NCBI RefSeq assembly: GCF_001466725.1
Contig: NZ_CP013650.1
Span: 1,302,001 to 1,366,000 of the forward strand
Length of the DNA: 64,000 nt
Direction of reading: 5' to 3'
Source of the DNA: Lacimicrobium alkaliphilum
Lineage (GTDB): Bacteria; Pseudomonadota; Gammaproteobacteria; Enterobacterales; Alteromonadaceae
Position 1 is the stretch's first letter; every line of letters starts with the position of its first letter. Positions 37,008 to 46,013 of this stretch are shown piece after piece. A program made the position numbers and the translations under genes. The notes beneath the pieces are model-generated. The model searched no databases, was not told the origin of the DNA, and saw nothing but the letters and a program-made list of their open reading frames with translations.

Positions 37008-39068
37008 TTATAGTCTGACTTCCACCAGATCACTGTCAGCCAGCCGGGATTTGACCACCGTCAGCCTGGTCTGGTTAAGATCAAAGTTTAACCGAAAGCG
37101 GTTTTTGGCCAGCTCTTTGTGTTCGGCTTTACCTGTGACGATATTAACTCTGTGCAAAAGTGCTGTATTTTCTTTGTGAGCCGTGTAATACAGCCAGTCT
37201 CCGTTTATTTGCCAGCGATTAGGGGTTACAGCGGGTAAACGGGTGAGCAGGCGAGGGGAACGATCAACCTCAACCAGGTAGGCGTTGAATTGCAGGTCTA
37301 TCATAATATGGCGCTGTTTATCGATACTGACTTTAGCCAGGTAGCCGGTCTCTGCGCGCACATGCTCCTCAGAAGTCAGGCTGTATCGGTATAACACGGG
37401 CCTGTTTTTCTCCAGCCGGGCATAAATTAAAGCATCTCCTGTGACAGTCCAGAAAGGCGGATAATTTTTGTCGATGGAGCTGGTAATAAATTTGAGGTCA
37501 CCAGAGTTTATTTGAACCGTAAACACTCTGTTACCAGCCAGGCCCGTCAGCATGGTTTCCTGCTGATTGATTGTCAGCGCACTGATATCTGAGTCCTCTG
37601 GAAAAGCGGCGACAAGTTGTGTGTTCTTGTCTGAATCTAAGAATTTTATGCTTAACGTTCCTTGATGGCGTGAAACAAAATAGAGCCGATGAGTCTGCGG
37701 CCCATAGACAGGAAAATCCTCCACACCAGCGGATTCATAATAGTCCGAAGACAACAGTGGGTTGACAGAGAAAGGATTGGGTTGCTCACCCAGATCCAGA
37801 TAGTTGCCGCTATGTTGGCGCATATAGAAGCAGTCATCAGCGCATTGGTAGAAGATATTGTTCAGATAAGACTGGTTGTGGGCCATTTTGCGCAGTTGTT
37901 GATCATGACGCTGATATTGCATCAATTGCCCCTGAAAATTCGACATAGTCAGCACGTTATCATCTGGCCCCCAGACCAGTCTGTGCATAACCTGTGGTAA
38001 CAGATGGGTATGCACCAGCTCCCCCGTGGCTAAATGCAGTAACAACAATTCGCCTTTGTCTTGTTCGACGCCACGCAGTATCGCCAGCAGCTCACCATTG
38101 TGAGATTCCTTCGCAAAGATATCGCCGTGACCTGAGACATTCGGCGCGCTGATATTTTCCAGCTTGCTGTTTTTCAGGTGAAACTGCCAGATCCCCTGTG
38201 GCTGGCCGGCGCTGAATTTATCTTTAAGGTAGACGGACGCCCCATTGCTGGCCCAGCTCAACAGGTACATATCATTGGTAACAGTGCTCAGAGGGCTGGT
38301 GCGAACAATGCCTTTTCCAGGGCTATAGCCTGCCAGGTAATGACTTTGTGAATGGATATCACTGCGGGTATAAAGCAGTGTCTTGCCATCAGGGGCCCAG
38401 AGTCCGCCGGCATAGTTGGCCTGCTCAGAGGTAAGTCTGGCTGTTTTTCCTGAGCTGAGATCTTTAACGTAAAGTTGCAGGTAGTCGTCTTTATTAGCGC
38501 GGTGAGAAAATAGCAGCCGGTTATGTACCGGATCATAATCGGGACTGACTTCTGAGCCGGACATGTCAGTAAGATAACTAATGCTCAGGTCTGATTCTGC
38601 AGGGCTGCCAATAAGCCTCCCAAGCCACAGACTGCTAATTAACACCGCCAGTATCAGGGCTGACACAACCCATACAAGGAAAGGTTTGCTGTGCCGGTTT
38701 TGTCTGGCAGGCGGCTGATAAGATACCGGCGCAATCAGCATATAGCCTTTTAGCGGCAGGGTTTTGATATAGCCGGGATCACGGGCGTTATCCTTTAGTG
38801 CCTCCCGTAACTTTTTAATCGCGGCGCGCAGTGCATCGTCAGTAACAACACGTCCGGGCCAGAGTTGCGCCGTAATGGCATCGCGACTTAACAGCTGTTG
38901 CGGGTGGGTGGCAAAAAATAACAATAACTCACTTATCTGAGGCTCCAGTTTACGCGGTTTCGGGTCCTGATTATCAGTTGCGGATACTAAAGTCCCCCGT
39001 TCGGAGTCAAAAATATAATCGCCAATGTGTAGTACCACATCTTTTTCTCTTAAATTTTTATTATTCAA
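37008..39068 (-). CDS. CadC/ToxR-type transmembrane regulator with beta-propeller sensor domain
   Basis: A one-component regulator: a cytoplasmic OmpR-type winged helix (about residues 12-110, with EPQISELLLFFATHPQQLLSRDAI and RAAIKKLREALKD), one transmembrane span (PFLVWVVSALILAVLISSLWLG, about 130-151), and a periplasmic region of about 530 residues with repeated WAPDGKTLLYTRSD-like strands of a TolB/WD40-type propeller. I chose TTG 39068 (686 residues), preceded by AAGG at seven bases; a GTG at 39125 is possible. It is divergent from a serine beta-lactamase-like gene, which it probably controls. The signal is unknown. Confidence 0.83.
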   Translation of the reverse strand: MNNKNLREKDVVLHIGDYIFDSERGTLVSATDNQDPKPRKLEPQISELLLFFATHPQQLLSRDAITAQLWPGRVVTDDALRAAIKKLREALKDNARDPGYIKTLPLKGYMLIAPVSYQPPARQNRHSKPFLVWVVSALILAVLISSLWLGRLIGSPAESDLSISYLTDMSGSEVSPDYDPVHNRLLFSHRANKDDYLQLYVKDLSSGKTARLTSEQANYAGGLWAPDGKTLLYTRSDIHSQSHYLAGYSPGKGIVRTSPLSTVTNDMYLLSWASNGASVYLKDKFSAGQPQGIWQFHLKNSKLENISAPNVSGHGDIFAKESHNGELLAILRGVEQDKGELLLLHLATGELVHTHLLPQVMHRLVWGPDDNVLTMSNFQGQLMQYQRHDQQLRKMAHNQSYLNNIFYQCADDCFYMRQHSGNYLDLGEQPNPFSVNPLLSSDYYESAGVEDFPVYGPQTHRLYFVSRHQGTLSIKFLDSDKNTQLVAAFPEDSDISALTINQQETMLTGLAGNRVFTVQINSGDLKFITSSIDKNYPPFWTVTGDALIYARLEKNRPVLYRYSLTSEEHVRAETGYLAKVSIDKQRHIMIDLQFNAYLVEVDRSPRLLTRLPAVTPNRWQINGDWLYYTAHKENTALLHRVNIVTGKAEHKELAKNRFRLNFDLNQTRLTVVKSRLADSDLVEVRL

Positions 39069-39242
39069 ATCAATACCTTGAAACTTGTGAACTGGTGTGA
39101 CCGAGTTGCAGATGTCCCCGGTCACAAAGCATCACAAGGGTTCCGTTGTGGTGCGGGGCATTTGGCGATATTGCTTGGCAGTATTACATCACAGGCTCCG
39201 TTTTTGTCCAGTTTACAGAGTCATAAAACAACGAGGAAAACC
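39069..39242. promoter_or_regulatory. divergent control region, CadC-like regulator / beta-lactamase-like gene
   Basis: A region of about 174 bp between two divergent starts. No perfect -35/-10 pair or clear palindrome was found, but a self-regulated CadC-type protein normally binds in such a region. The plus-strand gene has a GAGGAAAACC ribosome-binding site at its right edge. Confidence 0.4.
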
Positions 39243-41099
39243 ATGACCCGACTTATTCAGAGTCTATTCTTACTGCTGTCCCTGCTGTTAATTTCCCAGG
39301 TCTGTGCCGGCCAACCTGTACCAGATAATCTGGAAGATCTCGGGCAGACGATAGATAAGATCCGCTCAGACACAAAAACACCGGGTATCGCAGTGAGCCT
39401 GCTGCTAGCTGACGGTAATCTCTGGTTTCACAGTTCCGGTTTTGCGAACCTGAACAAGCGTACCCGCATCAATCAGGATACGCAGTTTCGTTTCGGCTCT
39501 GTTTCCAAGATGCTGGTGAGTCTGTCTGTCCTGAAGCTGGTGGATCAAGGCGTGCTGAATCTGGATGATAAAGTGGCAGATCTGGTACCCGAGGTATATT
39601 TTGACAATCCCTGGCAAGTGACACATCCGCTTACAGTAGCGCATTTGCTGAATCATACTTCAGGCTGGGATGCACCGCATTTTGCAGAGCAAATCAGTGT
39701 CAGTGATAAACCGGTGAGTATTAAACACGCCCTTGAGATACATCCCCATTCCCGCACGTCACGCTGGCCGCCCGGAACGCGCAGCGCCTACAATAATACC
39801 GGGCCATTGGTGGCTGCCTATATTGTCGAAAAATATACCGGTCAGACCTATGAGTCTTTCGTTAAGGAACAGTTCTTTACGCCACTTTCAATGAAAGACA
39901 GCGATTATTTCTACACCGATCATTATCGCACCCATGCTGCAACCTTTTATCAGGGCACCAGTGAAACACCCTACTGGCATCTTAATAATCGTGCAGCAGG
40001 TGCATTGAATAGCAGTCTGGCTGATATGGGCAAGTTTCTGGCCTTTTTGCTCAGACGTGATCAAAGCCCGGCATTATTATCCGAACAGGCCCTGAATAAC
40101 TTCCAGCAACCACAGGCAAGTCTGGCGACATCAACTGGCCTGCAGCTGACATGGGCTTTAGGTAATAACCTCTATCATGCCAATGGGCAGGTATTATATG
40201 GCCACCAAGGCAGTCTGCCCGGGGCCAGTGCGATGGTCGTTTACCAGCCAGCGCTGAATAGTGGTTATGTGATCGCGGCGAATACCGGCGGGCCTGGTGT
40301 ATCGCAAGTGCATAAACTGCTAGCAGACTTTATCACCCGATCATCTAATCCGCCTGTGGTTAAGCCTGAGCGCATGATCACCGACGAGGATAAACGGCTC
40401 AGCGGCTTTTATCGCAATATCAGTCCTGTTGCCGAACTGACAGATTCCTTTATGCGTCTTATTCCCTGGTCGCTACGTGTGACTGAACAAAACACGTTGC
40501 TGTCGATACCCTTTGCCGGCCCGAAACGCCAGCTTGTTGCCAATGCCACTACCGGGTTTAAGCAGCAATCAACAGGCAAAGTGGTACTGGTACAGGCTGA
40601 GGATCCTGTCGTCGGTGACGTATTACACTATGGCCCCCACACCCTGAAAAAGGTCAGTGTGCCTGGCGCCTATCTGCCCCGGATCGTGTTGGTGCTATGG
40701 CTCGTCAGTATTCTTTTGGGATTAGCCTTTGCCCTGATCTGGATACCGCGGAAATGGATGGGGAAAATCAACAACAGCGCTAGTCTGCGTATCCGCAGTT
40801 GGCCCATGATAACGCTGATACCGCTCGTTATTGTTGTGGCTTGCCTGCTGATGATCAAAAGCAGCGCCACGCCTTTTGTGTTAGCGGGTCAGCCCACAGT
40901 ACTGTCATTGATAGTGTTTTTTGCCAGCATAGTGTTTTTCCTGGCCGCCCTGTGGAGTGTTCGTATCTGGTATCTGATCAGAAATGACAAAATGGGACGA
41001 CTGGTAAGGTGGCACTCAGGCATGCTGATATTTCTGAACCTGGTTATTGCGCTGTACCTGTTATCACAGGGACTGATTGGTGTCAGGCTATGGGGTTAA
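39243..41099 (+). CDS. serine hydrolase, beta-lactamase/PBP class C-like, with C-terminal membrane spans
   Basis: A 618-residue exported protein. The start MTRLIQSLFLLLSLLLISQ is a signal peptide, with cleavage after VCAG. The catalytic domain (about residues 30-380) shows SxxK as FGSVSKM near residue 88, a YNN tyrosine motif near residue 182 and GHQGS near residue 320 in place of KTG. About four hydrophobic helices fill the last 150 residues. This is the layout of estB/AmpH/PBP4*-like enzymes fused to a membrane tail. The substrate could be peptidoglycan peptide, a D-amino acid ester or a beta-lactam. It is divergent from the regulator. Confidence 0.85.
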   Translation: MTRLIQSLFLLLSLLLISQVCAGQPVPDNLEDLGQTIDKIRSDTKTPGIAVSLLLADGNLWFHSSGFANLNKRTRINQDTQFRFGSVSKMLVSLSVLKLVDQGVLNLDDKVADLVPEVYFDNPWQVTHPLTVAHLLNHTSGWDAPHFAEQISVSDKPVSIKHALEIHPHSRTSRWPPGTRSAYNNTGPLVAAYIVEKYTGQTYESFVKEQFFTPLSMKDSDYFYTDHYRTHAATFYQGTSETPYWHLNNRAAGALNSSLADMGKFLAFLLRRDQSPALLSEQALNNFQQPQASLATSTGLQLTWALGNNLYHANGQVLYGHQGSLPGASAMVVYQPALNSGYVIAANTGGPGVSQVHKLLADFITRSSNPPVVKPERMITDEDKRLSGFYRNISPVAELTDSFMRLIPWSLRVTEQNTLLSIPFAGPKRQLVANATTGFKQQSTGKVVLVQAEDPVVGDVLHYGPHTLKKVSVPGAYLPRIVLVLWLVSILLGLAFALIWIPRKWMGKINNSASLRIRSWPMITLIPLVIVVACLLMIKSSATPFVLAGQPTVLSLIVFFASIVFFLAALWSVRIWYLIRNDKMGRLVRWHSGMLIFLNLVIALYLLSQGLIGVRLWG

Positions 41100-41106
41100 T
41101 ACCATC

Positions 41107-41134
41107 GGCCCGATAAAATTGGGCCTTTCTTTTT
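41107..41134 (+). terminator. terminator after the beta-lactamase-like gene
   Basis: GGCCC-N9-GGGCC is followed by TTTCTTTTT. It starts 7 bp after the stop codon. Confidence 0.7.
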
Positions 41135-41141
41135 ATATGTG

Positions 41142-41180
41142 AGGCCCAATGGGGTGAGCCCCCCAGGGCTCGGCCATTTT
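41142..41180 (+). repeat. truncated copy of the tRNA-linked element
   Basis: GGCCCAATGGGGTGAG...AGGGCTCGGCCATTTT aligns with 36476-36515 (GGCCCAGTGGGGTGAG...AGGTTCGACCATTTT), the left part of the element after tRNA-Arg. No tRNA lies here and the hairpin part is missing, so it looks like a decayed copy. Confidence 0.6.
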
Positions 41181-41239
41181 CCCTTTGCCCATACCAGTGC
41201 TACATTGGCTGTTGTAATTTAACACTGCCAGGAACACAG

Positions 41240-41830
41240 ATGACGTCCATTTCTCAGACCTTTGCCAAAGGGTTACTCTTTTCGCTTCCCATAGCCATTA
41301 CTCTGGGGGCGCTTTACTGGTTTTTCAGCTGGGCGGAATCCTTGCTCAGCCCTTTGCTGGAATATATGTTGCCGCATGGCTGGTATATCACCGGGATGGG
41401 AGTGTTATCCGGTCTGGTGATTATTTTTCTGCTCGGGTTATTGGTACAGGCCTATTTGCTGCGGCAGATATTTGAGTGGCTGGAAAACAGTCTTAACCGC
41501 ATACCGCTGGTGAAAACCTTGTATGGCAGTGCCCGGGATATTATGCGTTTATTCTCGGGCTCAGATCAGCATGAGTTGCAAAAAGTGGTGTTGGTAAGGA
41601 TGCATGAGGATATTCGCATGATTGGTTTTGTCACTAATGAGGATATTGATTTTGCCAAAGAGGATGATGTGATTGCCGTCTATGTGCCACTGAGCTATCA
41701 GGTGGGTGGTCATCTGTTGTATTTACCCCGCAGCCGCTGCGAGCCGCTGGATATGCCAGTGAAGGCCGCCATGCAACAAGTGCTGACGGCCCATATCAGC
41801 CAGTCAAAACCAGTAAAACACCCGGTCTGA
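41240..41830 (+). CDS. DUF502 family membrane protein
   Basis: A 196-residue inner-membrane protein with two N-terminal spans (about 10-32 and 48-70) and the LLRQIFEWLENSLNRIPLVKTLYGSARDIMRLFS motif of DUF502, followed by a cytoplasmic beta-rich part (VLVRMHEDIRMIGFVTNED). No function is established for the family in bacteria. It stands alone and is followed by the TPP riboswitch of the thiamine operon. Confidence 0.9.
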   Translation: MTSISQTFAKGLLFSLPIAITLGALYWFFSWAESLLSPLLEYMLPHGWYITGMGVLSGLVIIFLLGLLVQAYLLRQIFEWLENSLNRIPLVKTLYGSARDIMRLFSGSDQHELQKVVLVRMHEDIRMIGFVTNEDIDFAKEDDVIAVYVPLSYQVGGHLLYLPRSRCEPLDMPVKAAMQQVLTAHISQSKPVKHPV

Positions 41831-41963
41831 TTTTCGATTCAGTCGTTGAACACGAGCGACCAATAATCTGCTATACCTTGTCTGGTGAGTATTTGCAGCT
41901 TGCGCTTGTACGCAGGCTTGTTACAATCCGCGCCAGATTTGTCGCTTAATGCACAAGTCCATT

Positions 41964-42062
41964 AACCAAGGGGTGCCGTGAGGCTGAGATCCGTATCTGC
42001 TGAAAGATGCAGTAGTGGGAACCCTTAAACCTGATCCGGATAATACCGGCGTAGGAATGGTT
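41964..42062 (+). ncRNA. TPP (thiamine pyrophosphate) riboswitch
   Basis: THI-element core: GGGGTGCC near 41970, GGCTGAGAT near 41982, an extended P3 arm (ATCTGCTGAAAGATGCAG), then CCTGATCCGGATAATACCGGCGTAGG near 42030-42055. The outer P1 pairs AACCA with TGGTT. It controls the thiamine-salvage operon starting at 42141. The next entry describes the switching region. Confidence 0.97.
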
Positions 42063-42104
42063 CGGGAACCGCTCCCAAACATCTCCCATTGACCTGCCGT
42101 AATA

Positions 42105-42136
42105 CCGGATCTTTTCATACTAAAACGAGAAGATCC
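42105..42136 (+). promoter_or_regulatory. Shine-Dalgarno-sequestering hairpin of the TPP riboswitch
   Basis: GGATCTTTTC (42107-42116) pairs with GAGAAGATCC (42127-42136), hiding the GAGAAG ribosome-binding site eight bases before the ATG at 42141. The overlapping CCGGATC (42105-42111) is an exact complement of GATCCGG (42033-42039) in the aptamer. The two pairings exclude each other, suggesting ligand-dependent control of translation initiation. No terminator hairpin with a U-tract was found. Confidence 0.65.
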
Positions 42137-42140
42137 CAAA

Positions 42141-44213
42141 ATGACACCAGCGAAAAACACTCTATATCTGGCCGTGGCACTGGCTTTTTCTGCTAACGCA
42201 CAGACAAGCAGCGACGAAACTAATGGCCTTGAACATATTCTGGTTACCTCTGATTTTAATGCACAAAATTTGCAGGTGGTGCCTTCCAGCATTTCAGTTA
42301 TTGGTCAGCAGCAAATTACTGAGCGTCAGGCCCAGCATCTTGAACAGATCCTGAATGTGGCCCCCAATGTCAACTTTGCCTCTGGCGCGTCCCGTGGCCG
42401 TTATGTGCAGATCCGCGGTATCGGTGAGCGCAGCCAGTTTTCTGAACCCGTTAATCCATCAGTCGGTGTGGTGGTGGATGATGTGGATTTTTCCGGTATC
42501 GCCGCCATCGGCACTCTGTTTGATGTGCAGCAGGTTGAAGTATTAAAAGGCCCTCAGGCCACCGAATTTGGCGCCAATGCGCTGGCCGGCGCGATTAAGA
42601 TTCAGACCACACCGGCAGGAGCTGATCAGGCTTCGCGCCTGAGTCTGAGTCTGGCTGAGCACAATACCTGGTCGGCGGGCGTGGCCCACGGCGGCGATCT
42701 CAGTGACAAGCTGGCCTACCGGGTCGCACTACAGCAATATAAAAGTGATGGCTTTATTGAAAATATCTATCTGAATCGGGATGACACCGGCAATCGCGAC
42801 GAGCTGACATCCAGAATCAAACTGGCCTGGCAGGCATCGGATGATCTGACGCTGGATTTAAATTATCAGTATTTTGATATTGATAATGGCTACGATGCGT
42901 TTTCACTGGATAATGATGACAAAACCCGCTCCGATGAGCCCGGGTTTGACCGCCAGAAATCTCATGCGCTGAGCCTGAAGGCCGACTGGCAACTGTCCTG
43001 GGGTCGACTGCTTGCCATCGGCGCACTGTCCGATTCGGACATTGATTATGGCTATGATGAAGACTGGACCTATGTCGGTTTTCATCCCTGGGAGTACAGC
43101 TCCTTCGACGCCTATTATCGTCAGCGTGACACCAAATCTCTGGAGCTTCGGGCTATCTCTGATGACAGTTCGCGGTTGTTTGCCGATACCACAGACTGGG
43201 TAGTGGGCGTGTATTCCAAGTCGGTGGATGAAGACTTACTGCGTCAGTACACTTATGCAGAAACGGATTTTCAGAGTACTTACCAGCCCGACAATCTGGC
43301 CCTGTATGCCCAGACCCGCACCCATTTTAATCACAGCACCCGCCTGACGGTGGGTTTGCGTGTCGACCGCTTTAATATTGATTATCAGGATAACGGCGGT
43401 TTCGCTGAATCCCTTGAAGATACTATCGTCGGCGGCAAACTGGTGCTGGATCATAGTGTCGCCAGCGGCGCTATGGTGTATGCCGGTATTTATCGTGGTT
43501 ACAAGGCCAGTGGTTTTAATCCTGATGAGCGGGTCAGTCAGCAGCAGCGGTTATTCGATCCTGAATATAACTGGAACTATGAAGTCGGCGTAAAAGGCAA
43601 TACAGATAAGGGCCATGTGCGTCTGGCGGCGTTCTATATGGAGCGTAAAGATACACAGATCAGTGATTATGATCTGCAGTACAGAGACGATGGTTCCGCC
43701 ACTTTTATCGATATTATTGATAACGCGGATAATGGTACCAATTATGGTCTTGAACTGGAAACCGGCTGGCAACTGACTCCATCTCTCAGCGTCTTTGCTA
43801 ACCTGGGCTGGTTACGGGCAACATTCAAAGGTTTTGAGCGCGCAGACGGCTCTTATGTGGAAGAAAGAGATCAGGCTCAGGCGCCACGCTATACCTTTAA
43901 TCTGGGGCTGGACTGGAATATTACTGACAGCCTGCGCTGGCATATCGAGGCCGATGGCAAAGACAGTTTCTACTTCTCTGACGGCCATGATGAACGCTCT
44001 GACAGCTCGGTACTGGTGAACAGCCGCCTGGCCTATTCTCATCAAGACTGGACGCTGTCATTATGGGGGCGCAATATCTTAGATCGTGAATATCAGGTGC
44101 GCGGATTTGGCGGCTTTAGCAACGATCCGCGAGAGTTTTATGAAATTCCTAAGCCCTACTATCAGTTCGGCGATGGTCGTATGTTAGGTGTGAGTCTGGA
44201 CTATTTATTTTAA
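42141..44213 (+). CDS. TonB-dependent outer-membrane receptor, predicted thiamine uptake
   Basis: A 690-residue receptor. A signal peptide ends at ANA near residue 20. The plug domain has ILVTSDFNAQNLQVVPSSISVIGQQQI near residue 30 and QVRIRGIG-type RYVQIRGIGERSQF near residue 85. A long barrel ends in GVSLDYLF with the terminal Phe. It moves substrate into the periplasm using TonB energy. It is the first gene after the TPP riboswitch and is followed by a thiamine-binding-like protein, a PnuT-like permease and a kinase, so thiamine or a thiamine precursor is the likely substrate. The substrate is not readable from the receptor itself. Confidence 0.9.
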   Translation: MTPAKNTLYLAVALAFSANAQTSSDETNGLEHILVTSDFNAQNLQVVPSSISVIGQQQITERQAQHLEQILNVAPNVNFASGASRGRYVQIRGIGERSQFSEPVNPSVGVVVDDVDFSGIAAIGTLFDVQQVEVLKGPQATEFGANALAGAIKIQTTPAGADQASRLSLSLAEHNTWSAGVAHGGDLSDKLAYRVALQQYKSDGFIENIYLNRDDTGNRDELTSRIKLAWQASDDLTLDLNYQYFDIDNGYDAFSLDNDDKTRSDEPGFDRQKSHALSLKADWQLSWGRLLAIGALSDSDIDYGYDEDWTYVGFHPWEYSSFDAYYRQRDTKSLELRAISDDSSRLFADTTDWVVGVYSKSVDEDLLRQYTYAETDFQSTYQPDNLALYAQTRTHFNHSTRLTVGLRVDRFNIDYQDNGGFAESLEDTIVGGKLVLDHSVASGAMVYAGIYRGYKASGFNPDERVSQQQRLFDPEYNWNYEVGVKGNTDKGHVRLAAFYMERKDTQISDYDLQYRDDGSATFIDIIDNADNGTNYGLELETGWQLTPSLSVFANLGWLRATFKGFERADGSYVEERDQAQAPRYTFNLGLDWNITDSLRWHIEADGKDSFYFSDGHDERSDSSVLVNSRLAYSHQDWTLSLWGRNILDREYQVRGFGGFSNDPREFYEIPKPYYQFGDGRMLGVSLDYLF

Positions 44214-44219
44214 GGAAGA

Positions 44220-44498
44220 ATGATGCAAAACAATCAGGCAAATAAACTGGTAGCAGAAATATCCCTGTATCCGCTGGCTGAAAAGTATATTGCGCCGATC
44301 AAAACCTTTATTGATCGGCTCAACCGGTATCCGGAACTGGAAGTGGATACCAGCATGACCAGCACCAGAGTCAGTGGCGACTATCTGCCGGTTATGGAAA
44401 TACTGGCTAAAGAGATGCAACGCAGCCATCAGGAAATTGGCCAGGCCATTTTTGTGTGTAAGTTTTTAAATGGCGATGCCTTGGGCAGCGGCGAATGA
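44220..44498 (+). CDS. YkoF/MTH1187-like thiamine-binding protein
   Basis: A 92-residue ferredoxin-like domain. The N-terminal VAEISLYPLAEKYIAPIKTFIDRLN and the TSMTSTRVSGDYLPVMEIL segment fit the YkoF/MTH1187 group that binds thiamine or HMP. It is read 6 bp after the receptor gene and overlaps the PnuT-like gene by 4 bp. It probably buffers thiamine or its pyrimidine part for the transporter. It has no signal peptide, so it acts in the cytoplasm. Confidence 0.8.
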   Translation: MMQNNQANKLVAEISLYPLAEKYIAPIKTFIDRLNRYPELEVDTSMTSTRVSGDYLPVMEILAKEMQRSHQEIGQAIFVCKFLNGDALGSGE

Positions 44499-45121
44499 GC
44501 GACACGATGGCGTTACTGGCTCAGCAATGGGCCAGTCAGTCAGGCTGGGAGATACTGGCTGTGGTGCTGGCGCTGGCCTATGTGTACCTGGCGGCCCGGC
44601 AGAATATCTGGTGCTGGCCCTGTGCGCTGATCAGTACAGGTATCTACAGCTGGTTGTTCTGGGAACACACCTTACCACTGCAGACCGTGCTGAATGTGTA
44701 TTACCTGGGTATGGCCGTGTATGGCTGGTGGCACTGGCGTGCCATGGCCCATGAAGAGGATTCAGATACAGCTGTGCAGACACGCCCCTGGCTCTATCAT
44801 CTGGTAGCCCTGGTGACACTGTTGCTGATTTCGATTCTGCTGGCCGGCGTATTGCGCCCCTGGTTTAATGCGCAGTTTCTGTATGTGGATGCGTTGGTTA
44901 CCGTATTCAGCCTGTTTACTACCTACCTGGTCACCCAGAAAGTGCTGGAAAACTGGTTGTACTGGATCGTGATTAATATGCTGGCGGCATGGCTCTACTG
45001 GCAATCCGGTTTGCTGCTGACGGCATTATTGTTTACAGGCTACTTTGGTTTTGCTGTGTACGGTTATATCAAATGGCGCGGCAGTTATCTGAATCAGTCG
45101 CCGAGCCCTTATGCTGCCTGA
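44495..45121 (+). CDS. pnuT: PnuC-family transporter, predicted PnuT for thiamine
   Basis: A 208-residue membrane protein of the PnuC family, with about seven spans. The signature NIWCWPCALISTGIYSWLFWE is near residue 36, and WLYWIVINMLAAWLYWQSGLLLTALLFTGYFGFAVYGYIKW at the C-terminus matches the family end. PnuC members carry nicotinamide riboside; those next to TPP riboswitches and ThiK-type kinases (PnuT) carry thiamine. It overlaps its neighbours on both sides (4 bp and 11 bp). Confidence 0.88.
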   Translation: MSDTMALLAQQWASQSGWEILAVVLALAYVYLAARQNIWCWPCALISTGIYSWLFWEHTLPLQTVLNVYYLGMAVYGWWHWRAMAHEEDSDTAVQTRPWLYHLVALVTLLLISILLAGVLRPWFNAQFLYVDALVTVFSLFTTYLVTQKVLENWLYWIVINMLAAWLYWQSGLLLTALLFTGYFGFAVYGYIKWRGSYLNQSPSPYAA

Positions 45122-45887
45122 ATCTGTTGTGGCTGAACTGCGTGGGCTGGATTTTATCGGCGCAGATTTTCAGCTGCAGCCATTACCATCCGGTGCGATT
45201 AACCGCAGCTATGCATTGCAGGCAGGGCAGCAGCGCTACTTTTTAAAATGTTTTGCCGACAACACCCCAACCCGGCTGAACCGCCAGGCACTTTTTTCCA
45301 TGCAAAAACAGCTGGCTGCGGCTGGCCTGGCCTCCGAACCCTGTTATCTGTCAGAGCAGTGCAGCTTTATGCTCGAAACCTGGCAGGAGGTGAGGACGCT
45401 GGAAGATATCGAGGTTTCCGTTGAGGAGAAAGTGCTGATTCTGGCCGGACGTATGGCGCGCATTCACCAACAGAATATCGATTGCCCGGAGCTGGATCTG
45501 GTATCAGACTGGCACCACTACCTGCAACTAGCCGGAATCGAAAGTGGGGTGCTGTATAACAAGGTGGCGGAATACCAGCAATACTGGCAGCAACTACCTA
45601 AAATCACCTTTTGTCATCACGATCTGGCCTTTGCCCATCTGTGTATTCAGCCGCAGGGCCTGGTGCTGGATTGGGAATATCAGGCCCGTTCGGTGGCTGA
45701 GTTTGATCTGGCCTGTGCCATTCTGGTGAATCAGCTTGATGATCAGCAGGCCCGTATGCTGGTAGAGCGCTACGGGGAAGCCACCAGGCAGGATACTCTG
45801 GCGCTGTGGCACCAGGCTCAGGCTCTGCTGCCACTGGCTGAGCTTACCAGCGAGCTATGGTATCGGGCTGCAGAGCACTCTCGATAA
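45111..45887 (+). CDS. APH-fold phosphotransferase, ThiK-like thiamine kinase
   Basis: A 258-residue protein of the aminoglycoside-phosphotransferase/choline kinase fold. FCHHDLAFAHLCIQPQG near residues 165-181 is the catalytic HxDxxxxN-like loop (HHDLAFAHL, with His in place of Asn) and VLDWEYQARSVAEFDLA near residue 185 is the DxE metal-binding segment. An N-terminal YFLKCFADNTPTRLNRQA region provides the nucleotide-binding lysine. Traps imported thiamine as thiamine monophosphate. Overlaps pnuT by 11 bp and ends the operon. The kinase substrate is inferred from context. Confidence 0.83.
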   Translation: MLPESVVAELRGLDFIGADFQLQPLPSGAINRSYALQAGQQRYFLKCFADNTPTRLNRQALFSMQKQLAAAGLASEPCYLSEQCSFMLETWQEVRTLEDIEVSVEEKVLILAGRMARIHQQNIDCPELDLVSDWHHYLQLAGIESGVLYNKVAEYQQYWQQLPKITFCHHDLAFAHLCIQPQGLVLDWEYQARSVAEFDLACAILVNQLDDQQARMLVERYGEATRQDTLALWHQAQALLPLAELTSELWYRAAEHSR

Positions 45888-45971
45888 TCTGCTTTTTGTT
45901 GCCGGTTTTTTTGTTCTCTGGTGTTGTTGCGTATTATTTATTCACTCAGTCAGGGCTGAGGGGAAATTTCC

Positions 45972-45999
45972 TTTACCTTTAGCCTTGCATGGGTATAAT
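45972..45999 (+). promoter_or_regulatory. sigma-70 promoter of tRNA-Trp
   Basis: TTTACC (45972-45977), 16-bp spacer, TATAAT (45994-45999). The -10 is perfect. The tRNA begins 15 bp downstream of the -10. Confidence 0.75.
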
Positions 46000-46013
46000 T
46001 CTGCCTCCATTGC

